Shown one piece after another: positions 1 through 12,536 of a DNA stretch of 64,000 nt. Origin of the DNA: Rhyzopertha dominica (Eukaryota > Arthropoda > Insecta > Coleoptera > Bostrichidae); NCBI GenBank assembly GCA_025024175.1, contig QCXZ01000064.1, positions 20,270,286 to 20,334,285 of the forward strand, written 5' to 3'. A program made the translations under genes and the position numbers. The notes below the pieces were generated by a model. The model was given only the letters and a program-made list of their open reading frames with translations, searched no databases and had not been told where the DNA came from. Each line of letters opens with the position of its first letter. Position 1 is the first letter of the stretch.

Positions 1-3000
1 CCGGGCCAGCCACCTAAACTGGGTTGTACGAGCGGTACCGGGCTTGCGAGTGGGCTCCCAACTAGCGCAACTTAGGGGAAACTGAGAAATGCAGAGTGCA
101 CCAACCACTGAATATTTCCATAGATGTTTCTGTGGTTGATGTGGGCTTAGCTCGGCTGCGTTGTTCTTCTTCCTTGTATGAACTACTGTCTAGACTCTAG
201 AGTAGTGTACAGATTTGGGACCTCTTAATTTATCATTTTCTTATCTTTTGCAAGCGGCCATTATCACTCCTCTCTTGCTTAGGTTGCTCTTGTCTGATAG
301 TGTCAAGCCTTCTTTTGGTGATTTCACATGTGTTTATTCAGTCTGGGTACATAAGTTTTTTCTATTGTAGGTTCTTTACCTTGTACATACTTTCTGTGGC
401 TGGGCCTGTTTCCATGTCTTTCTGTTTTCTGCNTAGTACTATAGCCATGCCGTTGTGATTTCTTACTTCTCGTGTAGAACGTTTAGGTGAGCCGAGTTTC
501 TGTTGGCCCTGTTGAATTGTATTTTCGTCGTAGTTCTTAAATAGCTAATTCCGAATTTTCATATATTTGGTCTAAGGGGATCTACAGCTTTTCCCCCCGT
601 TTCTTTTGTAAATTTTTAGATCCTTGTTGCGTAATACTTTTCTTGCATACTGGGTGAGCCACTGTGCTTAGAGGGCAGTTTCTGTCTCCGGAGATTTTCT
701 GTACCATAATTAGTAGTCCGATTTCTTCTATACACTCTTTTAAGCATTTTTCCTTTTACTTATATCTGTCTATATATCTTGTCGTTGCGTTCAGTTTTTG
801 TTATAAATATGTTAAAAATAATAATAAAATGGTATTTTTTACTTGTTGGTTAAGTTGGTCAATCTGCTTGTTGCTTGTATTTTTGGTCTCCTAAATGCTG
901 AGGGTTTTACTATTGTTACTGGTGCTTCTCTTATTTAGTGTTTAGATAAGGGTGGTCTAACTTTAGTAAAGTCCATTCCAGGTGAAAAAAGTCAGATGCC
1001 TACAAGCAAAACATGAATACTCGGTTCTCTCTCATTTCGAAAGGACCTATTTTTGAACATTCTGGTTTCACTTCTTTTTGGGGCACGATGTTAAATCCTG
1101 TAATAATTTATCTATTCACTTTAAAGTTTCTCTACCGATGTATTTCTGAGTCAACATTATGTTGATTTTCAATGCGTGTTCTATCCTGGATAAGTGCGAT
1201 TTATAACTGCTTAGCCTATCCTCGCTTGTTCTATGACACAAGACGGTGCATTATCATTGGGCATATAGTTGGGTGATTTACTTTTCAAACAAATAAAACC
1301 GCAAAACTCAGAGCCCAGATCGTTTGCTTGCGTTTACTACGACGGTTGGCACCGATCTCCCCAAAGGATTATTTAAAAGTTATATACGCTAACGACGGTA
1401 GCTATTTTAACATTAGTTAAAAGACAGTTACGTCCCTGTATATCGCTAGCGGATACAAAATTTTTAAGAGCTTTGTTTTATATAACTGTCATTTTACTGT
1501 ACTGTTTTTTAAATGCATACCATTATTTCCCAAGAACAGTAGCATAACAATCAGGCGTTATTTATTCAGACCAGATCTAATTAAGGTATAGCAGAATTCT
1601 CAAAGTAATTTAGTTCTTCTTTAACGCATTCCTGTCTGTGGTTAACCTTCTTCTTTTCAAAGGTGGAAATATGCGGATTTACTGTGAGGCAGTTTTGTTA
1701 TGTATAACAGTTTGCTATTAGTAGATACCGAATAAGAACTGCTAGGTTCCTCAAATGTAAATGAAAGAGTATTTCAATAAGTCGTTATTATAGCCCCAAT
1801 ACCATGTTTTCGGCTATCCCGAGAAGCAGCAGCAAGAATTACTGAATTAAAATCACCCCATCGTAGTTTTTCCAGCAGCCGAGCAAAGGGGGAAACGTCA
1901 GGATTGTTTACAGAGTTCGAAACAAGCCGACACAATCCCTAAGTGATCCGGGCAACCGTCCAGACGTATCAGGAGCAACATGCATGCGTGAAATAGCGAA
2001 ACGTAACATTCTGTCAGTCTGGTGCCGACTCGAAATCCGGGATTCCCTTCAGTTTTACGCTTATCCGAACATCTGAGCCATTGTTGTNAGCTNTGGTTTT
2101 CATCTGGATATCAAAGGGGCACTTCTTGCAGGGATTTTGCTAAGAACAACTCGCGAAGACAAAAGGCGAGGCTTTTTGCAGGAGTCTTTTAGTAGTGGCT
2201 GATCAAAAGNGACGGGAATTAGTTGCTTGNCAGCAACGTGATCGGATTGTGTTAAACTAAAATACGAGTGCCTATTGGGAAGAGGAAATAAGATTAGATT
2301 TTATTGCCGCGGTTAACGCTAATCTAATTAGTCACTTGATGTGAACATGTGGTACAGTTGAAATCAAAAATATCAAGCTTCAGCTGAATCCGATAAATGA
2401 CATGATACTGTCTGATGTAACTTGATGTTCGGTCTATATGTAATGGTTTACGCTACCATTGCATGGCCTCTATACTATAAATAATTCCAACTTTCGATTT
2501 TCAATAGGAACACCATAAATATTTTAACATATTGGATACTAAATCAGATTTCTAAGTGCAACGATATCTAAACTTAATTAATGCTTTTTTTAACTTTTAA
2601 AGAAGAAATCTAACTTTATTTTATTACATTAAGGTGCCAAGATTTTTTCCTAATAATCCAGAATTATACGAAAAAAATAAATAAGCAGGAGTAGTCATGA
2701 ATTTATAAAAGATATAATTGTTTCTATAAAAAATGATTTAGTTTTGGTCAGCTTGAATTATCGTATAATAATCTACAAAATAAATAAAATCCTCAGATTG
2801 AAAGAGTTCTACAAAAGCAACTAATTTACAGTCGTGTAAGCCACTATGGTATGCGGTTACATTGCAAAAAAAATTATTTAAAATAATAAAATATTTTATT
2901 AAATTCAGATTCAGATTAATTAGTATTCTAGAGTGTTTGGAATAAAATTTTGATGATGATGGTACTTTATATTTTCACCTCATTTCGGTTTCAACGTATT

Positions 3001-6000
3001 TTTTTTTCGTAAAAGAGGAGCAGTTTTGAGTGACTCTTTCTGATAATCTAAATTTGATGACTTTATAGCAAATTTTAATTTAGGTGTGGATTTTGTAAAA
3101 TTTTATATTTGCAAAAAGAGTTAGTTGCTCTTCTAATCGTGGATCATATAGGTAGTCAATAATGAAGTACAATATTATTAAGAATTAAACTTCGAGAAGC
3201 TGTAACTCAAAAACGAGGGAGCAGATCTCAAAACGCAAAATAAATTTTCGCCATATTTTTATGCACAGAAAACGCCAAAAGAAGTAGCGGCCTATATTTG
3301 AGTAACATCATATATAATAAGAAAGTTGAATATCTAGGAATCAAGTGAACCGTCTAGTAAAAATTTCGACCACGTTGCAGGGCTACGTCCAATTTGTTTC
3401 GACACAACGATTCAAGCACCTGATTATTTCACTAGGGCAGAAAGTGTTCATTTTCTGCACTGAGCCATACCAGAATCCCAAAATCGCACTTCAAAAATTA
3501 TAAAGCGGGCCCTAGTACCAATAACGTTTTAGTTTCTGGCTTTTTGGGCTGTCATGTATGCATGATTTAGATGCAAATGTTATGAAACAAAAGAACAAAT
3601 AAACAAAATTTCCAGAATCGTCCTTCTGCAATAATGTGTATAAGATTAATTCTTATCTAGCATACGTTGTAAACTAAAAGATCATTCTTCTGAATAATGG
3701 TGACGCTTTACAAGAAGATTTTTGCAAAGTCACTGGCAATATTCTAATATTATTCCTTGGTTTGTAACAAGTATAAAATAAAGCCCCAGCAAATTGAATA
3801 CACGTCCAATTGTCAAAATGACATTTGCGTTTTTATTTCTTATACAGTACGATTGGTAATCAGGTTTTGAGCATTTTTTCTCTCTACAATTTTTTTCTAA
3901 GACAAACAGTCCTCGTGATATTAGCAAAAATATATAAATTTTTAAAATCGGTTTTTCCAAATAACTCGAAATTATTACTTTAACAAAAAAATACAAGGGT
4001 GCTTTCTGATTAGAAATTAGATTTTCTATATAATAGCAAAATTTAAAAAAAATCGTACGAGCAAGGTCCAAATTGTTTTTTTTTGGGAATATTTCGACAA
4101 TATCAAAATTTTGGAAAAATGGAAAAAACGCTTTTTGTGAGAAATTTTATTTCCTATCTGATGGTATTTCCATTTTTGAATATATTAGATATATTCGGAG
4201 ATATTTAGGAAACACCGTTTTCTTTAAGTAACGCTTTTTTGATATCTTCTAAACAGTTTGCTGCACCGAAAATTTATAAGAACGAATAATACTTACAGTT
4301 ATACTACTAATCACGTACTGAAACGAAAAAAAAAATTAAAAAATTTAAATTTTCAAAAAAATAAAATAAAAATTTGCAAAAAGGGTAGTTACCCCCCAAT
4401 TTCGCCCCCTTCCCGATACCCTACTTACCCCACAAACAATAGGTCGCTTTGGGTAGTTGAGATTTATATGTTTGCCAAATTTCAAGTTCATATATTAAGT
4501 CTTTCGAAAGTTATCGTGTATACAAACAAAACCACAGTCACACAGACAAGAAATTTGTTTTTGCACAAATTGCTTTTTTGCGTTTTCGACCATTTTAAAG
4601 CGAATGAGCAAATAAAAATTTTTGAATTTTTTTTTTCGTGATACAATACTTTCAATCCGTTGGATGTGGAAGTAATATTATTTGATATGTACCAACTATC
4701 GATATTCATTTCGTTCGTTCACTGGAATAACTATAATACGATGTGTGGAGGGCTATTTATTGCTAGCAAGCCCTGTGGAACCAAAGTTCCGCGACAACAG
4801 AGCTTATGTTTTCCGGATCAGATTGCGAGAATTCATGTCGCTAGAACCCAATGGTGCACGCCATCCAATCGCTGAAAGTCCAATTCCCGAAATTCGGTAG
4901 CGTCGAGCACATTCTGGTCCGCGGTTTCAATAACCCCGACAAAAGCGCATCATATATCCGAGCAATTATCGTTATCGGGCCCACCGTAATAACAATGGCT
5001 CCTGTTACAATAGGAGCGCGAAATGAGTGATGGATGTACACAAATAAAGGGCGGCGTGAATGCAAAAGCATCAAATCACTCTCATAACATTTGTTTTCCT
5101 GTCCGATCAGTACAATAAAAACAACATATCTTCTCCATAACGATTCATATAACGTAAACGCGACCCGAAAGGGTTTTTTCCATCGCGGCCGCCAATTCCG
5201 TCCTTTTTTTGCCTATTGGCCGGGATTTCCCGGCAGTTTTACGATACGTCTGCACGGGTTGGAATTTATTTCTGCAGATTTTTGGTAGCTAATGGCGACA
5301 GGTCTCAAACCAAGAGAAGAATGATCACAACGAACGTCTCATCCATTCTGCGGGCTTGGAGGACCTATTCCTTAGTATAGGTGATATTCTCTGTTACCAA
5401 GTGACTACAGTTAGGTAACCTTATGGTAACGCCAAGAAAGCATAAAAAAAACAGTTGATGAAAAAAGTACCCAATAAAGTTATAACGCTCGAAACTGGCA
5501 CTCACACAGCTTGTTGGCATATTATGGCTTTCTGATATCACCGGAGTGTACCTCCTAGCTCCCTCCTTGTTTTTGCGAATTTGTCACCTTTATAAGTGGA
5601 TTTCTTTAAAACCATTACTTTCTTTCGGAAGAAACGCTGTCATCATTTTTTAAATCTTGCCTTTCACAAAGACAGCAAAAGTATTAGAAACATATATGAA
5701 TAATTATTGACAGCACTTCTTACAAAAAAAGTAGTATTTTATTTATTGAACGATGAAAACATTCACCATTGCATTCATTTAGGTTTTATGATGGCATTAT
5801 ATTTGTGAGTACCTTCAAAATTTGCATTCTTCGGTTATAGTAGAAGTAAAAGCGTGTTTATGATGAGATAGATATTATCTACGGAGCTCAAAATAAATAC
5901 CGCGTTACACAGAAATGTCTAGAGTAGGAAGGATTTGAACCGTAAGAAAAGTAGTTTAAAGCCGCAAGATGCTAGGCATTTTTTTTGTTAATAATAAATA

Positions 6001-6004
6001 AACA
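1..6004. other. Gene-free AT-rich DNA
   Basis: I see no supportable gene here. Open frames on both strands are short and several begin with TTG or CTG rather than ATG. Positions 4081-4640 are strongly A/T-biased, with A-runs around 4325-4375 and a C-rich pyrimidine stretch around 4391-4436. Scattered N bases occur (for example 433 and 2088-2230). No paired inverted repeat was found. Confidence 0.6.
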
Positions 6005-6130
6005 TCCACTCTGGTCAATTCATTCGGGTTCTATGACTAGTTTCATCCTTGTTGAGGCTGATCAGGCAGGAATACGAATACCAAATGAAATGACCAAAGC
6101 AAACTACCGTCTTAAAGCGCAGCTCGTGGA
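6005..6130 (+). repeat. MITE-like repeat, copy A
   Basis: This stretch recurs in diverged form at 14975-15075, 23572-23680 and twice, in opposite orientations, in 24355-24528. Shared landmarks are a CTGGTCAATTCATTCGG-like start, a central ACTAGTTT..TCCTTGTTG block, CAGGCAGGAATAC, and a CTACCGTCTTAA-like tail. The start GGTCAATTCATT and the later AATGAAATGACC form an imperfect inverted pair, which suggests a short foldback transposon. The family name is unknown to me. The multi-copy nature is seen directly; the MITE label is inference. Confidence 0.6.
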
Positions 6131-6534
6131 ACTGATGTTGCAAGAGGGTAATGCCCATAGCGCTACCTAAACCGAACTGAGGACACTAGGCGGTTTACGA
6201 CTGTGGTAACTACATACGACCTAGGGCAGGTTCCTGTCTATGGCCATTTTAATGTAAGTTTGGAATAAGGTGACAAATGCTTACGCCCGTCATCACTACC
6301 CGTTGCTATACTGAACTTCTCGTCGCGCTTTATCAATTCTATTGCATATGCGCTTGCGTAGTCTTCTGGTACTATAAATTATAATACTATTCGCCTTCAT
6401 TTCGCCATCGCATTATAACTTTGTTATTGCGCCAGAATCGGGAGAGTGGACATTTGCTGGTTACGCCACATGGCTTTGTAAGATGACTAAATTAGTGTAA
6501 CTCGTCACTACCAAATGCTATTTATTTCAGTAGG

Positions 6535-6706
6535 CAAAGCTAAACAATCTCAGGGAGCGACATCCACCGGCAAGCCGATGAGCGCCGCCCCAACGAAACG
6601 TCTGGGATCGCTAGTGCGTCTAGATCGAAACAGCTGTCCTCGGATTGTTTCTAGTGTATACAACACAGCGCACACCTTTGTTAGCTATTTATTTCGTTCA
6701 AAATGA
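6535..6706 (+). other. Candidate coding exon (weak)
   Basis: A run of about 57 open codons follows a pyrimidine-ending TTTATTTCAG at 6521-6530, which looks like a splice acceptor. The stretch is visibly richer in G+C than its surroundings and codes for a Ser/Thr/Lys/Arg-rich peptide ending in a TGA near 6704. I recognise no domain and no clear donor site. It could be an exon of an unannotated host gene, a transposon scrap, or a chance open frame; the last is quite possible. Confidence 0.2.
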
Positions 6707-7555
6707 AATTAATGGCAATTGGCTGCTTTATTCTTGAAATAATTGCAATTGTATGGAATTATTTGTTGAAAATATACATTTAAAATTTCAAATTCCACGT
6801 AGTGCATACTATGTCATTGATCCACATTATTAGCTTACCTATCTACCCTTCCAATTGGTTTACCTTCCCTTTCCCACTGCATTTGCACGAATCGGCGATG
6901 ATTGTTACCTCGATGAAGCAGTTACTACATTTTAGGCATAACAAATATGGAACAGTAAAGGAGCTATTTACATAGAGCATTTGGGAGCTATAAATTAAGA
7001 CAAGCTCACAGTCAAAGCTAATATCTTCAAACTTTGCACAATGGACAGATGTGTAACGAAGTATTATTTGTCCAATAAATATCCCCTTAAAGAGAAAAAT
7101 CATCTTCGTTTTTGGGTATATAAGTAAAGGAGCAATATACACGATCAAAAATAAACAAACCTTTTATTGCTGTTTTTACTTCCTTCCTAAACTTATCACA
7201 AATTTACCCTTAAGGTCGTACTTTTTAGTTGGAAAGTAAATTTTAGTTTCTGTTTTATATTTAATGTACTTTGGTCTTAGGCAGCCTGTGATTTCTTACT
7301 TCAACCTATCTTAGGTTGTATCAGCTGTATTGGCAGACAGCAAACTTCAAATATTTCACAGTAAACAATTCGACTACCTATTACGTAGTTTGTGTGGGAG
7401 TTATTCTACCTATAAAGATAAAAAATAGTCATTCCATTAGATAAATTTTGTCTCGCGAGAACATTTACCTACATAGGGAAAGTTACACGAATACCTTACG
7501 TGTAATAATGCGGCAAACGTACGAGACGACCACCGAAGGGTACGGACGACTAGTA
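6707..7555. other. Nothing recognisable
   Basis: AT-rich DNA. The minus-strand frame at 6843-7148 is open for 101 codons but has no recognisable motif or coding bias, and I treat it as chance. Confidence 0.5.
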
Positions 7556-7720
7556 GCTTATTGAATTCTCCTTTCAGGCCGCGGTTTTCTTCCGGCGAGG
7601 AGGACTAAGCGTGCAGCTTAGCATGCATGGCGCGGCCTTCTGTGCGGGACGCCATAAATCCATGAAGGAGATGTGGGTCGCGCGACGTACTGATTATTAT
7701 ATCGCTTTATTATATATTTT
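7556..7720. other. CpG-rich island
   Basis: About 13 CpG dinucleotides fall within roughly 120 bp (7578-7695), against a very AT-rich background. On the plus strand a CCTTTCAG acceptor-like site (7571-7578) is followed by about 50 open codons. It could be a conserved exon or a promoter-like island; no protein family is recognisable. Confidence 0.3.
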
Positions 7721-10355
7721 CGGATGATTAATTCTCCCCGGACACCCGCAAAACGTGGGCGAAATAAATTTTTGCTTCAAATCCTCCGGCTTGGTAGATC
7801 GCTCGCCGCGACTGGTGCACTTGAGATTTAACACGGCCTTTGCTTAAGCAGGGCACAGATGTTTCTTCTAATGATGTAGGTAGATCTAAAGCTACGAGTA
7901 GATGTATTTACAAATAATCTACTGAAGCCTGTTTTACTAGTGATCTAGAATTAATTGATGATGTAACAGTATAATCTATGGCCAAACGACTATTAAATAA
8001 AAATTAATTATGAATTGATCTGACTTTATCTCCTGGATTTATCAAAACAATACAATTAGGTGCGGTTTGTGATATTATTTAGTTGTAGCAGTAAAACTGG
8101 CGAATAAACGTTTTTACTTCGGTAACCTATTATTAATATGCCTGGACTGTCGGGCATTCCCAGCTTCGAATGCCTTCCACAAATATAAGCAATTGTGTGT
8201 AGCTTCTTTCTGTGAAAGAAAAAGAAAGAGGAACCAAAGTCCTGCACATCCGTCGTACTTCACACCAAGTAACGTATTTACAACGGTAAACGGACTTCGT
8301 ATTGTCAGTGTGTCCACATGTGTACTAGAGAAACGAATGCTTTTTCAGAATACGAACTCCAGAATATGTTGAAAGGTGGCAGGATCACCTAACTAGGCGT
8401 TCGTAGATGTGTAAACATAGCGTTTACAAATACCAGAATTTAGTCATGATCACCAGAACATGATCCTGTAACTGCAAAAATAATACTGCTGAAAAAACAC
8501 GTCTGAAGGAGTGAAATGGTGACGCACTATGGGAATGAAAGGAAGAGAAAATCAGATAAAAAGGGTAAAGAAATGAAAATGACATAAAATAATGCATAGT
8601 ATTGCATACATGCAGTACAAGAAAGGAGTTCCTATAAAAATACTTTCATAATCAAACAATGACACATGAGTATATGAGAAACAGAGCAAAACTCAAAACA
8701 GAAGATAACGCAATTGCCTTGAAACAATCTAATTATTTGTAATATGGAACACTACAGCCATGATAAGCAAAAGTTCGTTAAAAAATTTATAAAAATCTTG
8801 TCAGAAATGATAAGGATATACTTACTACAAGGTTGTATCATAATTTCTAATGCATCGAAATAGCGCCTCCATAAACAGAAACCAATTTAAGTGCCATGTA
8901 AACTTGGTAGATGATAGAGGATGAACTAAAAATGTCCAAACAGAAACAAGAGGAAACGCTGAAGGGGATATAACAATAAACGATGTACAAATTTACACCT
9001 TAAGAAGCTAAAGCTTGGAGGTTAGAACTGTTATGAAGAGCGAGACAAAAATATAATATGTTTAAACAAACGTGTACACATGGGACCATATAATACGAGT
9101 GTGAATAAAAGCATCGAATGAGATAATAAACCAGTCATTGTTTATACATGAACTAATGAATGTGCTTTTACAAACTAGAATTAGGAACAAATGTAATAAC
9201 GCTATGAGGATGGATCCAATAACTTGTAGTGATAGCTTACGAATAGCTGTTACGTATTTGCGATGTGAGTACATATATTATACCAACGAGAAAGAAAATG
9301 ACACGTAGGCCAAGCTTTGACATAACAAGTAACATAAGTGGAATATTAAGCTATTATGAGATAAGAAGATGCAGTTATTGAAACTTCAACAAAAAAGCAT
9401 TAACTAATCTATTTTTGTGTATTTGCGGTATGCGATATAAAAACAAGAGGTAATGGATAGAATAATGAAATTTCTATGACATTAAAGGGCATATACCTAG
9501 TGAAGGATTCTGTGTAAACGTGTTAACAGATTCGAAAATAACAGAAGAGCAAAAATTATAAACTAAAAGCTAAGGTGCGTAATTCCCAGGAGACCTCGGT
9601 AAAGAGGGAAACAAAACAGCTTGCTTGGAGATTATGAAATTATTTTCTGCTGGAGCGAACTAACTAATTAATAACACAAAGTTACCGCGGCCATATTAAA
9701 TAACAACGTATAATAAGGACGCGTGTTAGATATTTCTTGCGGTTTGATAATAATCGACGTAGAACTTGGCTATCCAAGTTTCCATACGTACAGCTTATTA
9801 ATTAGTGAATACCTCGTGTAATTTGCTTTTCCACTTATACCGCGTCAACACAATCTGCACGAAACCGACTACGACAATGCTGGAAATCAATTAACGATCC
9901 TCCTTCCAACAAACTGGCGACCCTTGAACCCGCTTCAATTATTGCCTTCGACTTGTACGTGAAAAGCAAATTTCAGACACCTACGAGCGGGAAAATGGCA
10001 AATGGATAATTGCAAAGCGTAGCAGTCGTTAATAACTTTAACGGCAGAAATGGCGTGTAGTCGAAACACGTAACTATAAAATAATCTTAGAAGCCATTTC
10101 GGGAATTCCATTTTCGCAAGTGAACAACTTTGCCTGTTTGATATTCCAGATTGCGTCGTATCAGGTGCTGAACTAATCCACGGCCAACGCGGCTCTACAA
10201 CGATTTAGCTCGTGCACCACCAACCATCTGGAATACATTGAAAGTTTGGGATGAAGCCTCCTTCTTCAAACGTTTAATGCATATTTCGTGTAAGAACAAC
10301 AGCAACGAAGTAACCACGAAAATTGATGGTTACTTTACCGCTAAATATTTCTTAC
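7721..10355. other. Gene-free AT-rich DNA, partly purine-rich
   Basis: No gene or element recognised. The plus strand between about 8500 and 9560 is biased toward A and G. The short open frames in it lack any motif. Confidence 0.55.
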
Positions 10356-10359
10356 TTAA

Positions 10360-10374
10360 CCCTAGAACGGTACC
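10360..10374 (+). repeat. piggyBac left terminal inverted repeat
   Basis: CCCTAGAACGGTACC abuts the TTAA at 10356-10359. It pairs with 12537-12551 with one mismatch, at the ninth base. Confidence 0.95.
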
Positions 10375-10375
10375 A

Positions 10376-10393
10376 TGGTGTCGCGGGTGACAC
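10376..10393 (+). repeat. piggyBac left subterminal repeat
   Basis: TGGTGTCGCGGGTGACAC is an imperfect inverted match of 12491-12508. It lies one base inside the left TIR and is probably a transposase-binding site, by analogy with the internal repeats of known piggyBac ends. Confidence 0.7.
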
Positions 10394-10538
10394 AACTAAA
10401 ATAAATTCCCACTCTGTATACGCATTTTGGTAGAGGGGAGGGTGGGCTCTTATCTACCTTTCGGCATACAAGTGCAGCTTCGGACGCAGCAGTTGTCAGT
10501 GATTTTTGTGTTTAGTGTGGGTTGCTGTCCCTCATTGT

Positions 10539-10556
10539 GTCACATACGACTCCACG
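10539..10556 (+). repeat. piggyBac internal repeat copy
   Basis: The stretch contains TCACATACGAC, which is identical to 12492-12502 and in the same orientation. It lies about 40 bp before the transposase start. A second role as a promoter or autoregulatory site is possible but not shown. Confidence 0.6.
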
Positions 10557-10596
10557 ATAGCATTTTTGATAAAACTTTCGTTTGTATAAAAAAACG

Positions 10597-12351
10597 ATGT
10601 CCAGTAGCAAAGGTTTGACGGAAGCGGAGCTAGAAGAAATTGTACGTTCCTACGAGAGAGGGGAAACGGATTTGGAAGATTTGGTGCCTAATATTCCCGC
10701 CATAGAGAGCGAAGACGACGAAAGTGAAGACGAAGAATTTATAGAGAGCGACAATTCCGATAGTTTTTCTGCGGAATCTAGCTCAGACAACGAAGAAGAA
10801 GAAACTGAATTGAGTAGGAAGGTGATTTATGGAAAAAATGGTTGCAAATGGCATACATCTCCATTTTTCTCAAAAAATACACGTACTGTTCAGAAGAACA
10901 TTGTGCTTCGATTGCCAGGACCAAAGACGTGTGCTTCAAATGCAAACGATGAGGTGGAAACATGGAAATTATTTTTTACAGAAGAAATGATAAATTGCAT
11001 TGTTGAAAACACAAATGAGGAAATATCAAGGCAATCTGCCAAATACAGTAGTCATCAAAGTTTTATCGGGATTACAAACAAAGAGGGAATTTTGTCTTTG
11101 ATTGGATTGTTATATATGAGTGGTGTTCTCAAAACAAGTTCACTGAGTACGTCCGACTTATGGTCTCGACAATTTGGATTACCAATTTTTAGAGCAACTA
11201 TGTCACAGAAACGTTTTGAATTTTTACTAAACTGCCTTCGTTTTGATGACAAAAATACCAGGCCACAGCGCAAACTTGATGACAAGTTTGCACCTATTAG
11301 ATTTTTGTGGAATGGTTTTATAGCAAAGTGTGCAGAGAATTATACCCCAGGTGCGTACGTAACTATTGATGAGCAGCTGCTCAGTTTTAGAGGACGATGT
11401 CCTTTCAAAATTTATATCCCAAGTAAGCCGGATAAATACGGAATAAAAATTGTTATGAATTGCGATTCCAAAACATTTTACATGATATCGGCTATTCCAT
11501 ACATCGGAAAAGAAACTAGAACAAGTTCTGAAGCTTTGCCCACCCAGTATGTTTTGAAACTAAGTGAAAGCATATATGGTACTAACCGGAATGTTACTAT
11601 GGATAACTGGTTCACGTCTTTAGATCTGGCAAATAAGTTACTGGCAAAGAAGCTTACTATGGTAGGAACCCTAAGAAAAAACAAAGCCGATATTCCTCCC
11701 GAGTTTTTGAAAAAGAAAGACAGTGTTCCCAGTTCTGATTTTGTTTATGACAAAAATATGACAATGGTTTCATTTTCTCCGAAAAAACCTAAAATAGTTG
11801 TGTTGCTATCAACTTTTCATACAAATGGACAAATCGACGAGGAAACTAACAAACCAGAGATAGTATTGTTTTACAATTCAACTAAAGGTGGGGTAGACAC
11901 ATATGATCAGTTGTGTCATTCAAAAACGGTAGCCAGAAAAACTCGACGTTGGCCATTGCGAGTATTTTATGGAATGCTGGATGGGGCGGGAATAAATTCC
12001 TATGTTATCCTCAACGCGAATAAAGAAAAACTAAATCCAAACAGTAAGCGAATTCCTAGGAGGCAATTCCTTCAAAAGTTAGCTATGCAATTAGTCATCC
12101 CTCACTTGAAAAATAGACTCAAGGTGCCAACCTTATCCAGATATTTACGGCTACTAATTTCGGATGTGTTAGGTGAGAAAGAAGAAATGCCAGTTCCTGA
12201 AAAAAGAAACCAACCGGTTCCTCAAAAACGCTGCCATATTTGCCCCAGAAGTGCAAACCGGAAAGGTCGAGAATTATGTGTGCAATGCGGCGGAAATATA
12301 TGTGCTGAACATAGAAGACCTATTTGTCTCCCTTGTTCTAAAAACTTATAA
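10597..12351 (+). CDS. piggyBac transposase, intact
   Basis: The protein is a DDE/D transposase that would cut and paste the element at TTAA sites in the nucleus. I choose the ATG at 10597, giving 584 residues; a few upstream codons are open but begin with TTG. Residues 1-60 are acidic and low-complexity, as in other family members. The catalytic aspartates are visible as D258 (in TIDEQLLSFRGRCPFK), D336 (in TMDNWFTSLDLA) and D434/D437 (in KGGVDTYDQ), with W452 in the following RRWP. Their spacing closely matches the Trichoplusia ni enzyme, which is 594 residues long. The C-terminus (from about residue 547) is a Cys/His-rich zinc-binding domain with C-x2-C, C-x2-C-x4-C-x2-H and C-x2-C pairs, used by the family for end binding. 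There is no frameshift, stop, intron or N. It is not a domesticated PGBD gene as far as I can tell, since the TIRs and TTAA are retained. Confidence 0.97.
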   Translation: MSSSKGLTEAELEEIVRSYERGETDLEDLVPNIPAIESEDDESEDEEFIESDNSDSFSAESSSDNEEEETELSRKVIYGKNGCKWHTSPFFSKNTRTVQKNIVLRLPGPKTCASNANDEVETWKLFFTEEMINCIVENTNEEISRQSAKYSSHQSFIGITNKEGILSLIGLLYMSGVLKTSSLSTSDLWSRQFGLPIFRATMSQKRFEFLLNCLRFDDKNTRPQRKLDDKFAPIRFLWNGFIAKCAENYTPGAYVTIDEQLLSFRGRCPFKIYIPSKPDKYGIKIVMNCDSKTFYMISAIPYIGKETRTSSEALPTQYVLKLSESIYGTNRNVTMDNWFTSLDLANKLLAKKLTMVGTLRKNKADIPPEFLKKKDSVPSSDFVYDKNMTMVSFSPKKPKIVVLLSTFHTNGQIDEETNKPEIVLFYNSTKGGVDTYDQLCHSKTVARKTRRWPLRVFYGMLDGAGINSYVILNANKEKLNPNSKRIPRRQFLQKLAMQLVIPHLKNRLKVPTLSRYLRLLISDVLGEKEEMPVPEKRNQPVPQKRCHICPRSANRKGRELCVQCGGNICAEHRRPICLPCSKNL

Positions 12352-12425
12352 TGAGTATTATTTTTTGATTTTGTTGTTAAAAGGTTTATATAAATTAAAT
12401 ATTTATGTTATAATAAGGTGTTGGT

Positions 12426-12431
12426 AATAAA
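12426..12431 (+). promoter_or_regulatory. Polyadenylation signal AATAAA
   Basis: A canonical AATAAA lies 75 bp after the transposase stop and before the right TIR, followed by a T/G-rich stretch (12441-12462), as expected downstream of a cleavage site. Confidence 0.65.
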
Positions 12432-12490
12432 GCAATAATATACTTGTTGTTGTTTTTGTTTAAAAGCGGTGGAACATGTCGAAATAGTTT

Positions 12491-12508
12491 GGTCACATAC
12501 GACACCAC
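12491..12508 (-). repeat. piggyBac right subterminal repeat
   Basis: GGTCACATACGACACCAC is an imperfect inverted copy of 10376-10393 and partly identical, in direct orientation, to 10539-10556. About 28 bp separate it from the right TIR. The left equivalent is separated by one base, so the two ends are asymmetric, as in known piggyBac elements. Confidence 0.7.
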
Positions 12509-12536
12509 TGTACTAGTCCCTTACCTAGAAAACAAG

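Noticed and set aside
664..894. 76-codon plus-strand open frame
   Set aside because: It starts with CTG and lies in T-rich DNA; the hydrophobic translation is a composition effect.
4258..4641. 127-codon plus-strand open frame
   Set aside because: It starts with TTG and runs through A-rich low-complexity DNA, giving poly-Lys segments; no domain.
10582..10596. Five extra N-terminal codons upstream of the piggyBac transposase start
   Set aside because: They begin with TTG, not ATG. The ATG at 10597 gives a normal acidic N-terminus of family-typical length.
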